A DNA stretch of 64,000 nt from [Empedobacter] haloabium. Lineage in GTDB: Bacteria; Pseudomonadota; Gammaproteobacteria; Burkholderiales; Burkholderiaceae_D. This document shows, in pieces, positions 17,741-26,580 of the stretch (its first letter is position 1; each line of letters opens with the position of its first letter). Location of the stretch: NCBI GenBank assembly GCA_008011715.2, contig CP136508.1, positions 3,162,001-3,226,000 of the forward strand. The letters are read 5' to 3'. Made by a program: the position numbers and the translations under genes. The notes beneath the pieces were generated by a model that saw only the letters and a list, made by a program, of their open reading frames with translations, searched no databases and was not told the DNA's origin.

Positions 17741-19528
17741 ATGAGCGATTTCGAATATCCAAGACCGCAGCTGGTGCGCGACAACTGGCAGAACCTGAAC
17801 GGCAAATGGCAGTTCGCCTACGACGACGAGCGGCGTTACTGCCGGCCCGACGAGGGCATCGAATGGACGCACGAGATCAACGTGCCGTACGCCCCGGAGA
17901 CCAAGCTCTCCGGCATTCACGACATGGGCTTTCATTACGTGGTGTGGTACCGCCTGGCGTTCGACCTCGAACGCAGCGGCGGCCGCACCATCCTGCACTT
18001 CGGCGCGGTCGACTACCAGGCCAAGGTCTGGGTCAACGACCGCCTGGTGACGACGCACGAAGGCGGCCACACCTCGTTCTGCGTGGACATCACGGACGCC
18101 CTGGTGGATGGCGCGCGCCAGGTCATCGTGCTGCGCGCGGAGGATGATCCGGCCGACCTGCAGAAGCCGCGCGGCAAGCAGGACTGGCAGCTCGAGCCGC
18201 ACTCGATCTGGTATCCGCGCACCACCGGCATCTGGCAGACCGTGTGGGTCGAACAGGTGCCGACCACGTACATCAAGCAGGTGCGCTGGACGCCGCACTT
18301 CGACGGCTTCGAGATCGGCTGCGAGATCCTGGCCGCCGGCGCGCGCCGCGAAGGCCTGTCGGTGGAAGTCAAGCTGTGGCACGGCGACCACCTGCTGGCC
18401 GACGACGACTACAAGCTGATCGGCCAGGAAGCGAACCGCAAGATCGCCATTTCGGACCCGGGCATCGACGACTCGCGCAACGACCTGTTGTGGAGCCCGG
18501 AAAAGCCGACCTTGCTCGATGTGGAACTCACCCTGCGGTGCGACGGCAAAGTGCTGGAAACGGTACGATCCTATACAGCGCTGCGGTCCGTGGCCATCAA
18601 CCGGGACCGCTTCATGTTGAACGGCCGGCCGTATCCGCTGAAGCTGGTACTGGACCAGGGCTACTGGCCGGACAGCGGCATCACGGCACCGAACGACGCG
18701 GCCCTGAAGCGCGACGTGGAACTGGCCAAGGCGATGGGCTTCAACGGCGTGCGCAAGCACCAGAAGATCGAGGACCCGCGCTACCTGTACTGGGCCGACA
18801 AGCTGGGCCTTCTGGTATGGGAAGAAATGCCGTCGGCCTACTCCTTCAGCCCGCGTTCGATGACGCGCCTGATCAAGGAGTGGCAGGAGGCGATCGAACG
18901 GGACTACAGCCATCCGTGCGTGATCGTGTGGGTGCCGTTCAACGAGTCGTGGGGCGTGCCGAACCTGACGTCGATGCAGGCGCACCGCAACGCGGTGGAA
19001 GCGCTGTACCACATGACGCGGATGATGGACTCCACGCGGCCGGTGATCGGCAACGACGGCTGGGAAGCGTCGGCGACGGACATCCTGGGCATCCACGACT
19101 ACGACAGCGATCCGCAGCGCATCAAGGCGCGCTACGAGGTGACGGATCCGGCCCGTACGCTGTTCGACCAGCGCCGCCCGGGCGGCCGCATCCTGACGCT
19201 GGACGGCTTCCCGCACCGCGGCCAGCCGATCGTGCTGACGGAGTTCGGCGGCATCGCCTTCGATACCAAGGCGCCGGACATCGACACCTGGGGCTATTCG
19301 CGCGCCACGACGGCCGAGAGCTTCTACAAGCACTACACGGAGCTCCTGAAGGTCGTCAACGAGACGCAGATGTTTTCCGGCTTCTGCTACACGCAGTTTG
19401 CCGATACGTATCAGGAAGCGAACGGCCTGCTGAACGCGGACCGGACGCCGAAGATCCCGCTGGAACAGATCAGCGCGGCCACGCGCAGCGTGCAGCTGGT
19501 CGTACCGCCTCCGCCGGAGCCAGCATAA
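17741..19528 (+). CDS. Glycoside hydrolase family 2 protein (beta-galactosidase/beta-glucuronidase type)
   Basis: A 595-residue cytoplasmic enzyme with the GH2 order: N-terminal sugar-binding domain ([17 protein letters not shown]), Ig-like domain, then a TIM barrel. The acid/base glutamate is in PFNESWG (Glu402) and the nucleophile in LTEFGGIA (Glu501). The start at 17741 has GAGG five bases upstream. An earlier in-frame ATG at 17687 overlaps the galK stop but lacks a ribosome-binding site. No signal peptide is visible. Directly behind galactokinase, a beta-galactosidase role feeding galactose to GalK is the simplest reading, but GH2 also covers glucuronidases and mannosidases. Confidence 0.85.
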   Translation: MSDFEYPRPQLVRDNWQNLNGKWQFAYDDERRYCRPDEGIEWTHEINVPYAPETKLSGIHDMGFHYVVWYRLAFDLERSGGRTILHFGAVDYQAKVWVNDRLVTTHEGGHTSFCVDITDALVDGARQVIVLRAEDDPADLQKPRGKQDWQLEPHSIWYPRTTGIWQTVWVEQVPTTYIKQVRWTPHFDGFEIGCEILAAGARREGLSVEVKLWHGDHLLADDDYKLIGQEANRKIAISDPGIDDSRNDLLWSPEKPTLLDVELTLRCDGKVLETVRSYTALRSVAINRDRFMLNGRPYPLKLVLDQGYWPDSGITAPNDAALKRDVELAKAMGFNGVRKHQKIEDPRYLYWADKLGLLVWEEMPSAYSFSPRSMTRLIKEWQEAIERDYSHPCVIVWVPFNESWGVPNLTSMQAHRNAVEALYHMTRMMDSTRPVIGNDGWEASATDILGIHDYDSDPQRIKARYEVTDPARTLFDQRRPGGRILTLDGFPHRGQPIVLTEFGGIAFDTKAPDIDTWGYSRATTAESFYKHYTELLKVVNETQMFSGFCYTQFADTYQEANGLLNADRTPKIPLEQISAATRSVQLVVPPPPEPA

Positions 19529-19699
19529 CAGCCCGCACCAGGGCTTGCAGCAAGACGTGCCAGGCGGCGCCTGGCGGCGCGGCAACCGCTGAACGCGGCC
19601 CGCCGCGCGATGCGCCGCCGCAGATGATCGGGGTCCTCTGCATGGCACGGCGTTTTTGACTACCACAACTAACGACCCATTTGGGGCAAGGGAGAAATC

Positions 19700-21016
19700 A
19701 TGTCGACTATTATCGTGTTCTGTCACCTCCGTTGGGACTTCGTCTTCCAGCGTCCCCAGCACCTGCTGACCCGCCTGGCGAAACATTACAAGATCGTGCT
19801 TGTGGAAGAGCCCATCCATCACGATGGCGAAAGCTTCATGCGCACCCGCGAGGTGGCGCCGAACGTCACCGTGTGCCAGCCGCACACGCCGGTGCAGCAA
19901 CCTGGTTTCCACGACGACCAGATTCCGCTGCTGCAGCCGATGATCGCCAAGCTGGTGCCGGAGAACGAAGACCCGATCGTCTGGTTCTATACGCCGATGG
20001 CCCTGCCGCTGCTGCCGCAGCTGCACGCTTCCGTCGTGGTGTACGACTGCATGGACGAACTGTCCGCCTTCAAGAACCCGCCGCGCCAGCTGCTGCAGCG
20101 CGAGACGGCGCTGCTCAACATCGCCGACCTGGTGTTCACGGGCGGCCCGAGCCTGTACGAAGCCAAGCGCACCCGCCACGCCAACGCGCACTGCTTCTCG
20201 TCTTCCGTGGACGCGCAGCACTTCGCCCACGCACTGGAGCGCGCCGGCAGCCATCCGGACCAGGCCGACATTCCGCATCCGCGCCTGGGCTTCTATGGCG
20301 TCATCGACGAGCGCCTGGACACCGACCTGGTGGCCCAGGTGGCCGATGCCAACCCGGACTGGCACGTGGTGCTGGTCGGCCCGGTCGTCAAGATCGATCC
20401 GGCCCAGCTGCCACAGCGCCCGAACCTGCATTACCTGGGCCAGCGCAGCTATGACGAGCTGCCGAAGTTCCTGGCCGGTTGGGACGTGTGCCTGATGCCG
20501 TTCGCGCTGAACGAGGCGACCAGGTTCATCAGCCCGACCAAGGTTCTGGAATACATGGCGGCCGAGCTGCCGATCGTCTCCACCGCCATCCGCGACGTCG
20601 AACAGCCGTACAGCCATGTGGTGGCGATCGGCCACACGCCGGAAGAATTCATCGCGCACTGCAAGGCCGCACTGGCGCAAACGCCGGAACAAACCGTGCA
20701 GATGGTCGAGAAAATGCGCAAGGTCGTGGCCAATACGTCGTGGGAAACCACGGCCAGCCGCATGCGCGCACTGATCGACGGCACCACGCCGTCGCGCAAG
20801 TATGCCCGCCTGACCACGCCGGAGCCGGTGGCGGAGACGCAGGCCCCGAACGTCAATCCGCTGCGCACCCCGGCCAGCAACGCACCGAAGGTCGGCAGCG
20901 TGATGGTGGGTGGCGGCGCCGCCGCGGCGGCCTACCAGGTGGGCGACGAGGCCGTACCGGAGCGCAAGCAGATGCAGGCTTCCAGCGTGAAGCCGGTGAT
21001 CAAGCTGGACGTTTGA
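19700..21016 (+). CDS. Glycosyltransferase (GT-B fold, GT4-like)
   Basis: A 438-residue protein starting MSTIIVFCHLRWDFVFQRPQ, a start common to a group of glycosyltransferases found near UDP-galactopyranose mutase and exopolysaccharide genes. The C-terminal Rossmann half contains GFYGVIDERLD, LVGPVVKIDP and FISPTKVLEYMAAELP, the last being the nucleotide-sugar-binding region of GT4-like enzymes. The final 60 residues are Ala/Pro-rich and probably disordered. GGGAGA precedes the ATG. The acceptor is unknown. It is separated from the GH2 gene by 171 bases with a small hairpin and no other gene. Confidence 0.75.
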   Translation: MSTIIVFCHLRWDFVFQRPQHLLTRLAKHYKIVLVEEPIHHDGESFMRTREVAPNVTVCQPHTPVQQPGFHDDQIPLLQPMIAKLVPENEDPIVWFYTPMALPLLPQLHASVVVYDCMDELSAFKNPPRQLLQRETALLNIADLVFTGGPSLYEAKRTRHANAHCFSSSVDAQHFAHALERAGSHPDQADIPHPRLGFYGVIDERLDTDLVAQVADANPDWHVVLVGPVVKIDPAQLPQRPNLHYLGQRSYDELPKFLAGWDVCLMPFALNEATRFISPTKVLEYMAAELPIVSTAIRDVEQPYSHVVAIGHTPEEFIAHCKAALAQTPEQTVQMVEKMRKVVANTSWETTASRMRALIDGTTPSRKYARLTTPEPVAETQAPNVNPLRTPASNAPKVGSVMVGGGAAAAAYQVGDEAVPERKQMQASSVKPVIKLDV

Positions 21017-21049
21017 GTCAGTACGGGACAGGCAGCAGGCGCCTGACGA

Positions 21050-21160
21050 GGGTCTGTCCCCCTTGGGGACTGACCCTGAAGTTCACTACAGGAGGTTCGC
21101 CAGCAAGCTCCCACCAGGCAGGCAAACTTCGGGGTCAGTCCCTGTCCAGGGACAGACCCC
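21050..21160. repeat. Composite REP-like inverted-repeat element, second copy
   Basis: Same architecture as the element at 5121-5284: an outer GGGTCTGTCCC at the left end against GGGACAGACCCC at the right end (21149-21160), and an inner GACCCTGAAGTT against AACTTCGGGGTC. The intervening sequence differs. It lies between convergent genes, and each arm could form a stem in RNA. Confidence 0.7.
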
Positions 21161-21180
21161 AGCGTATCACCGGTGCTTGA

Positions 21181-22095
21181 TCAACCCTGGCAGCGAAACT
21201 GCCAGGGCAAGGCGTTGTGGATGGCGGTGGCGGCAATCGCCGCCTGCCCCGTCGCCACGCTGATCTGGTTCAATCCCACCACCACATCGCCGACCGCGTA
21301 CAAACCCGGCACGGTGGTGCGCTGGTGCTCGTCGACGATCAGCTTGTCGCACTCGCCGCAGGCGGCGCCGATATCGGCCGCCAGGGCCGAGCGGGCTTTT
21401 TCGCCCAGCATGGGGTAGAACACGTCGAAGCGGTATGCTTCGCCGTCCTCCGTGTGCAGCACCGGCGCCATGCCGTCCGTCAAGGTCACGCCTTTCAGCG
21501 GCGAAGCGATGTAGCGCACGCCCGCCTCGCGCAGGCTGCGCGCCTCCTGGTCCGACAGCGGTGCCTGGGGCTCGCGTTCGAACAGGGTCACGTCACAGGA
21601 GAAGGTGCGCATGAACAGGGCGTGGCCGGTGCGGTTGTGCGGCTGCGAGACCACGGCCACTTTCTTGTCGAGGATGTCGAAGCCATCGCAGACGGGGCAC
21701 AGGCGCACGGCGCCGGCAGCGACCGCGTCGTGCCAGTCCTCGACCGGCAACCCTGCGTCCGCCACGCCCGTCGCCAGCAGCACGACGGGCGTATGGATCT
21801 CGCCGCCCTCGTGGCTGGCCACGAACACGGCGCCATCCTTGCGCAGGCTGGTGACCTCCAGGTTGTCGACGGCGCCGCCGTAGCAGGACAGCTGCTGGCG
21901 CAGCCGGTCCAGCAGTTCGCCTCCCGGCACGCCGCCAGGGAAGCCCGGATAGTTGTGGCTGACGGGAACCAGCGACAGGCGGCTGTGACCCTTGTCCGCC
22001 ACGATCACGTCGCGGCGGAAACGGCGCAGGTAGATCGCGGCCGTCAGCCCGCCGGGGCCGCCGCCGATGACGAGCACCTCGCAGCGGCGCGGCAC
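21181..22095 (-). CDS. Thioredoxin-reductase-like FAD oxidoreductase with a degenerate NADPH site
   Basis: A 304-residue two-domain flavoprotein. The FAD Rossmann motif is GGGPGGLTAAIYL (residues 11-23), the redox disulfide is CPVCDG (Cys133, Cys136), and the second FAD motif is VPGLYAVGDVV. The NADPH-binding loop, normally GGGNSA, reads SQPHNR (150-155), so the usual glycine fingerprint is lost. It may use another donor or be specialised. The start is a GTG at 22095, two bases after the stop of the small secreted-protein gene, because sequence upstream belongs to that gene in another frame. Confidence 0.8.
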   Translation of the reverse strand: MPRRCEVLVIGGGPGGLTAAIYLRRFRRDVIVADKGHSRLSLVPVSHNYPGFPGGVPGGELLDRLRQQLSCYGGAVDNLEVTSLRKDGAVFVASHEGGEIHTPVVLLATGVADAGLPVEDWHDAVAAGAVRLCPVCDGFDILDKKVAVVSQPHNRTGHALFMRTFSCDVTLFEREPQAPLSDQEARSLREAGVRYIASPLKGVTLTDGMAPVLHTEDGEAYRFDVFYPMLGEKARSALAADIGAACGECDKLIVDEHQRTTVPGLYAVGDVVVGLNQISVATGQAAIAATAIHNALPWQFRCQG

Positions 22096-22097
22096 GG

Positions 22098-22640
22098 TCA
22101 GCGGCCCGTCGGAGCGCCGGCCGGGCTCGATCCCGGCGTTCCACCCGTTCCCCCGGCCGGTGCCGGCGCCAGCGTGTTGTTGGCGTTGGTACCCGGACCC
22201 CAGCTGCCGTTGTTCAACGGCTGCGACGAGCCAAGCGTGCCCTGCGACAGCGAAGCGCCGCTGCTGGTGTTGGTGATGCTGGTCGTTCCCGTCGCGCTCA
22301 TATTGCCGAGCGACGGGGGACGGTTGTCGATGGTGCCCAGCGGCGCCGTCACGCCCGGCGTGCCGACGGTACCCCCAGTCCGCGACCCATTGGTGGGCAG
22401 CGTGCCCGCCAGTGGCGTGCGCGCCGTGCCCACGCCCGTGGCGCCGACGCTGCCGGCGAACGTGCCGCCGACCCCCGTGTTGACCTGGCTGCCGATGCCG
22501 GTATCGAGTTGCCCGTTGAGCGGGCCGTTGCGCTGGCTGTTCAGCTGCGTATTGACCTGCCCGTTGGCCGGCTGGCTCAGCTGGGCCTGGGCGGTCGTGG
22601 CGGCCATCGTGGCCACCAGCAGCAATGCGACGTGTTTCAT
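22098..22640 (-). CDS. Small secreted Gly/Thr/Asn-rich protein of unknown function
   Basis: A 180-residue protein with a signal peptide (MKHVALLLVATMAATTAQA). The mature part is low in charge and rich in Gly, Thr, Asn, Ser and Pro, with short quasi-repeats such as QVNTQLN, QLDTGIG and QVNTGVG. It has no recognisable domain and is probably disordered. AGGAGG lies a few bases before the ATG. It sits two bases upstream of the flavoprotein gene, so the two may be co-transcribed, but no functional link is evident. Confidence 0.65.
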   Translation of the reverse strand: MKHVALLLVATMAATTAQAQLSQPANGQVNTQLNSQRNGPLNGQLDTGIGSQVNTGVGGTFAGSVGATGVGTARTPLAGTLPTNGSRTGGTVGTPGVTAPLGTIDNRPPSLGNMSATGTTSITNTSSGASLSQGTLGSSQPLNNGSWGPGTNANNTLAPAPAGGTGGTPGSSPAGAPTGR

Positions 22641-22743
22641 GGCTGTCCTCCTTGCGTGAAAATCGGTACGACGATTTTGTCACGCTGCCGGCGCCGGGGC
22701 CGTAGGAGTGCGCCGCACCGGGCGGTCGGAACGGGGCGCGCCG

Positions 22744-23007
22744 TCACGACGTGGCGGCACCGGCCGGCAGTTCGCGGATCTTCAGGATGCCGATCAGGTT
22801 GCACAGCCGCGTGCGGCACAGCTGCAGTGGCTCGGCTTCGTCCGCGCCCACGTGCAGCAGCACGTCGACGCCGTGGCGGCCCGGTGCCAGGTGCAGGCTG
22901 TGCAGCGCCAGGCCGCCGCGCCGTACGACCGACAGCACCGTTTCCATCGTGGCCAGGGCCACGTCCCGCTCCACCCGCAGGCGGAATGTCTTCATATGCA
23001 GTTCCAT
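22744..23007 (-). CDS. ACT-domain protein resembling the acetolactate synthase II small subunit (IlvM type)
   Basis: An 87-residue single ACT domain. The pattern METVLSVVRRGGLALHSLHLAP and a C-terminal NLIGILKIREL match the layout of IlvM (a conserved VLRVVRHRGF-type helix near the start and a final strand). IlvM-type subunits give feedback control to acetolactate synthase. No catalytic subunit (ilvG/ilvB) lies next to it. It is divergent from an Lrp-family regulator, so control by amino acids is plausible. A second ATG at 22995 would shorten it by four residues. Confidence 0.6.
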   Translation of the reverse strand: MELHMKTFRLRVERDVALATMETVLSVVRRGGLALHSLHLAPGRHGVDVLLHVGADEAEPLQLCRTRLCNLIGILKIRELPAGAATS

Positions 23008-23133
23008 ATCGAAATGTTAGCCCGGCGGGGCTGGAATAGGCGTCTGAATATTCAACCAATCCGCCGGCTTGCGAGAATTTTCTTCCGCATAAAGTAAAAT
23101 ATCGCGCTGGATCATCTGCAAGTGGGGAAAACG

Positions 23134-23595
23134 ATGGAAGAACTGGATCAGATCGACCGGCGCATCCTGCGCGCGTTGCGGCGCGATGGACGGTTGTCGA
23201 ACACCAAGCTGGCGGACGAGGTCGGACTGTCGACCACGCCGTGCTGGAACCGGGTGCGCGCGCTGGAGGAGCGCGGCGTCATCGAGGGCTACACGGCACT
23301 GCTCAACCAGCAGGCGCTGGGCCTGCCGGACACCGTGATCATCGAGGTGACGCTGGAGCGCCACGACGACGACATGCTGGTCAAGTTCGGCGAGGCGCTG
23401 GCCGGCCTGCCGGAGGTCATGGAGGCCTACCTGCTGACTGGCGACTACGATTACCTGATCAAGGTCGCCGTGGCGGGCACGGCCGGCTATGAGGAGTTCC
23501 TGCGCCGCAAGCTCTATAAACTGCCCGGCATCCGCCATAGCCGCTCGACGTTCGTGCTGCGCTGCCTGAAGCGCGCCCACTCGGTCGAGCCATGA
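23134..23595 (+). CDS. Lrp/AsnC family transcriptional regulator
   Basis: A 153-residue regulator with an N-terminal helix-turn-helix (DQIDRRILRALRRDGRLSN, LADEVGLSTTPCWNRVRALE) and a C-terminal RAM/ACT ligand domain (GDYDYLIKV). Such proteins form dimers to octamers and respond to amino acids. The start is the ATG at 23134 after GGGGA; a GTG at 23122 is in frame. It is divergent from the IlvM-like ACT gene across about 125 bases that hold TTGCGA and TAAAGT-like hexamers, so autoregulation and control of that gene are likely. Confidence 0.9.
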   Translation: MEELDQIDRRILRALRRDGRLSNTKLADEVGLSTTPCWNRVRALEERGVIEGYTALLNQQALGLPDTVIIEVTLERHDDDMLVKFGEALAGLPEVMEAYLLTGDYDYLIKVAVAGTAGYEEFLRRKLYKLPGIRHSRSTFVLRCLKRAHSVEP

Positions 23596-23613
23596 ACAAC
23601 CAGCCGGTGCAAC

Positions 23614-23976
23614 TCAGTGGGCGGCCGTATGGCTGGCCCGCCCCGGCTGGATGACGCCGGCGCCGCTGGCCATGCGCCGGCATTCGACGGCACAGCGGCG
23701 ACAGGCGGCCGCGCAGTCCTGGCAATGCTGCATCGCGTGCTTGCCGCACTCGTCGGCGCAGGCTTCGCACACGTCCGCGCACAGGCCGCACAGGCTGCTC
23801 GCCAGCGCGCTGCCGCGCGCCAGGAAGCCAGCCACGGTGCGGCACAGGGCGGCGCAGTCGATGTCGCCGGCGATGCAGGCGGCCATCATTTTCGGATCTT
23901 CCTCGCGCAGGCAGGCGGCGGCGCAGCGGTCGCAGGCGTCGGCGCAGGCGTGGCAGGCTTCCACACAGGTTTGCAT
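23614..23976 (-). CDS. Cys-rich four-helix-bundle protein, copper-storage (Csp3/DUF326) type
   Basis: A 120-residue protein with 19 cysteines, most in CxxxC or CxxC spacing along predicted helices (CVEACHACADACDRC, CGLCADVCEAC, CQDCAAACRRC). This is the pattern of DUF326/Csp proteins, which line a helical bundle with thiols to bind Cu(I). No signal peptide is present, so it fits the cytosolic Csp3 group. The start at 23976 follows AAGGAG. No copper exporter or CueR-type regulator is nearby. Copper storage is inferred from the family. Confidence 0.82.
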   Translation of the reverse strand: MQTCVEACHACADACDRCAAACLREEDPKMMAACIAGDIDCAALCRTVAGFLARGSALASSLCGLCADVCEACADECGKHAMQHCQDCAAACRRCAVECRRMASGAGVIQPGRASHTAAH

Positions 23977-24110
23977 GACAGCTCCTTCGCATGAATCGAA
24001 GCACACAGCTTAGCGAAGCAGACCGGCAGGCGGCGCCACGGTGCCCTTGCGCACAGACGGGACGGTGCCTGCCGGGCATGATTTTCTGACAACTACTCAG
24101 CGAGGAATCC

Positions 24111-25187
24111 ATGCAACGAACCATGCGCGCGGCCGTGACCGCGCTGGCCATGCTGGCCGCCACCGGTGCCCAGGCACTGGACAGCAAGGAACCGCCCAAG
24201 GCAGCGCCACCCATGCAGAAGATCCTGGACGCCTATGCGGCGCTGGACGTGCGGCCGCTGGCGGGCCTGACACCGGCCGAGGCGCGCCGCCAGGCCACGG
24301 CTGCCGACGCTGTCGCGCGCGTGCTGAGGGACGATGGCAAGGCGCCGCCGAATGCCGCCGCGCTGGCCGTGAAACACCGCTCCGCGCCCGGCCCCGCCGG
24401 CCCGGTCCCGCTGCACGTGTATGCCCCGCCCGGCAAGGGCCCGTTCCCCGTGCTGGTCTATTTCCACGGCGGCGGCTTCGTGCTGGGCGACACCAAAGCC
24501 TACGAGCCGTCGATCCGTGCGCTGGCGCAGGGCGCCCATGCCGTCGTCGTCTCGGTGGACTACCGCCAGGCGCCGGAGCACCGCTTTCCGGCCGCGGCGG
24601 ACGACGCCTTTGCCGCCTGGCGCTGGGTCGTCGCCCATGCGCAGGACCTGAACGGCGACCCGACGCGCGTGGCCGTCGCGGGGGAAGGCGCGGGCGGCAA
24701 CCTGGCTGCCGTCGTGGCGCTGATGGCACGCGACCGCAAGGTCCAGGCACCCCTGCACCAGGTGCTGATCTACCCCGTCGTCGGCGACGACATGAGTACG
24801 CCGTCCTACCAGCGCAATGCCAACGCCCGCCCGCTGGACAAGGCTTCCATGCAGTGGTTCCTGCAACACTATGCGAGCGCGCCGGCGGACCGGGAAAACC
24901 CCTACGCGCTGCCGCTGAAAGCGGGTTCGTTGAAGGGGCTGGCGCCGGCGACGGTGGTGGCGGCCGAGATCGACCCGTTGGCCAGCGAAGCGAAAGCCTA
25001 TGCCGACCGTCTGCAAGCGGACGGCGTGGCGGTGCGCTACCGCGAGTTCGACGGCGTCACGCACGAATTCTTCGGCATGCAGGCCGCGCTGCCGAAAGCG
25101 GAGGACGCACAGAAATTCGTGATCGAGGACCTGGTCAAGGCGTTCGCTGCGCGGCCGGGCGCCGAGGGCGCCGTCGCGCGGCACTGA
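24111..25187 (+). CDS. Exported alpha/beta-hydrolase, HSL/esterase fold, catalytic Ser replaced
   Basis: A 358-residue protein with a signal peptide (cleavage near AQA-L). It has the HSL-family oxyanion motif FHGGG and the downstream acid (EIDPLASEA) and His (GVTHEFFG) regions. The nucleophile elbow, expected as GDSAGG, reads GEGAGG: Gly193 stands where the catalytic Ser should be (codon GGC at 24687-24689). The rest of the gene looks intact and under selection. It may be a non-catalytic relative or use another chemistry; a sequencing error at one codon is the alternative. It faces the topoisomerase gene, two bases apart. Confidence 0.8.
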   Translation: MQRTMRAAVTALAMLAATGAQALDSKEPPKAAPPMQKILDAYAALDVRPLAGLTPAEARRQATAADAVARVLRDDGKAPPNAAALAVKHRSAPGPAGPVPLHVYAPPGKGPFPVLVYFHGGGFVLGDTKAYEPSIRALAQGAHAVVVSVDYRQAPEHRFPAAADDAFAAWRWVVAHAQDLNGDPTRVAVAGEGAGGNLAAVVALMARDRKVQAPLHQVLIYPVVGDDMSTPSYQRNANARPLDKASMQWFLQHYASAPADRENPYALPLKAGSLKGLAPATVVAAEIDPLASEAKAYADRLQADGVAVRYREFDGVTHEFFGMQAALPKAEDAQKFVIEDLVKAFAARPGAEGAVARH

Positions 25188-25189
25188 GC

Positions 25190-26395
25190 TCAGGCGGCCA
25201 CGGCGGCCACCTTGCGTGCCGCCGGGCGGGCGCGGCTGCCGGTCCTGGCCCGGGCCGGGCTGGCCACGGCCTTGCCCTTGCCCTTGCCTGCGGCCCGTTC
25301 CGCCTCCCGCTCCAGGCGCTGCTGCAGCAGCGCCAGCACGGCCGCCTCCTCCGGCTGCAGGTCGTGCAGGTCGCGCGTCAGCTCCTCCTCGGCACGGGTG
25401 CGCAGCGCGGCCAGTTCGGCGCCATCCATGTAGGCGTCCAGCACGGCCGGATGCACATAGCACTTGCGGCAGACGGAGGGCGTATTGCCCAGTTTTTTCG
25501 CCACCGACTCGATGGCGCGCACCACGTTCTTCTTGGCCTGGGTCTCGGAGTCGAATTTCTCGAACTCCTGCAGGGCCAGCGCGGCCAGCACGGTGCCGGA
25601 CCAGGTGCGGAAGTCCTTGGCCGTGTAGTCCTCTCCGGTGATGGTGCGCAGGTAGTCGTTGACGTCGCTGGAATCGATCGAATGGCGCGCACCGTCGTCG
25701 TCCACGTACTGGAACAGCTCCTGCCCCGGCAGGTCGCGCATGCGGCCGATGATGCGGGCCAGGCGCCGGTCCGCCACCTTGACATCGTGCCAGACGCCGC
25801 TCTTGCCGCGGAAGTGGAACTCGACCTCCTTGCCGTCCACCCGCACGTGGCGGTTGCGCAAGGTGGTCAGGCCGAACGACTTGTTCTCCTTCGCATATTC
25901 CTCGTTACCGATGCGCATCATCGTCGCCTCCAGCAGGTAGACGATCGTCGCCAGGACCTTCTCACGCGGCAGTCCCGCCAGGCCCAGCGCCGCGTCGACG
26001 GCACGGCGGATGCCCGGCAGCGCGCGGCCGAAGGCGATCATCCGCTCGTACTTGACTTCGTCGCGCACGCTGCGCCAGCGCGGGTGGTAGCGGTACTGCT
26101 TGCGCCCGCGCGCATCCCGGCCCGTCGCCTGCAGGTGACCGTTGGCCTGGGCGCAGATCCACACGTCCGTCCAGGCCGGCGGAATCGCCAGCGACTTGAT
26201 GCGGCCCAGCGTGGCCTCGTCGTCGATCACCCTGCCGTCCGCGTCCAGGTAGCGAAAGCCCGGGCCATCGTTGGGCACACGGGACAGGCCGGGCCGGGCG
26301 TCGGTCACGTAGCGCAGGCCGGCGGCGCGGGCGGCGGCCTGGGCATCGCCCGCCAGCATGGCGCTGGGCAGCGCCGTGGTTTCTTCGGGTTTCAT
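25190..26395 (-). CDS. DNA topoisomerase IB (poxvirus type)
   Basis: A 401-residue enzyme that relaxes supercoils by transient 3'-phosphotyrosine linkage. The bacterial TopIB catalytic core is present: NKSFGLTTLRNRHV, FRGKSG with the catalytic Lys, the ITGEDYTAKDFRTW stretch with the Arg pair region, and the nucleophile in CRKCYVHPAVL. The last 50 residues are Lys/Arg/Ala-rich (GKGKGKA..), probably a nonspecific DNA-binding tail. It appears to be a single gene with its own promoter region. Confidence 0.92.
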   Translation of the reverse strand: MKPEETTALPSAMLAGDAQAAARAAGLRYVTDARPGLSRVPNDGPGFRYLDADGRVIDDEATLGRIKSLAIPPAWTDVWICAQANGHLQATGRDARGRKQYRYHPRWRSVRDEVKYERMIAFGRALPGIRRAVDAALGLAGLPREKVLATIVYLLEATMMRIGNEEYAKENKSFGLTTLRNRHVRVDGKEVEFHFRGKSGVWHDVKVADRRLARIIGRMRDLPGQELFQYVDDDGARHSIDSSDVNDYLRTITGEDYTAKDFRTWSGTVLAALALQEFEKFDSETQAKKNVVRAIESVAKKLGNTPSVCRKCYVHPAVLDAYMDGAELAALRTRAEEELTRDLHDLQPEEAAVLALLQQRLEREAERAAGKGKGKAVASPARARTGSRARPAARKVAAVAA

Positions 26396-26580
26396 CGTCT
26401 ATCCTCGAGGCAGCATGGACCCAGTGTGCCACTGCCCACGGCGCCGCTCCGTTCGCCAGCCCACATGCCGGCACGCATGACATGCTTGGGTTACAATGCT
26501 GCCTCCACCGTTTGACCTGACCGCGTCCGCGTTCGCCGTTCCTTGCGCGAGCCGCGCCGTCGCGGCACCTGCTGCTGAAG

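Noticed and set aside
17465..20692. 1075-codon minus-strand frame across galK, the GH2 gene and the glycosyltransferase
   Set aside because: It runs through three well-supported genes and has no recognisable domain.
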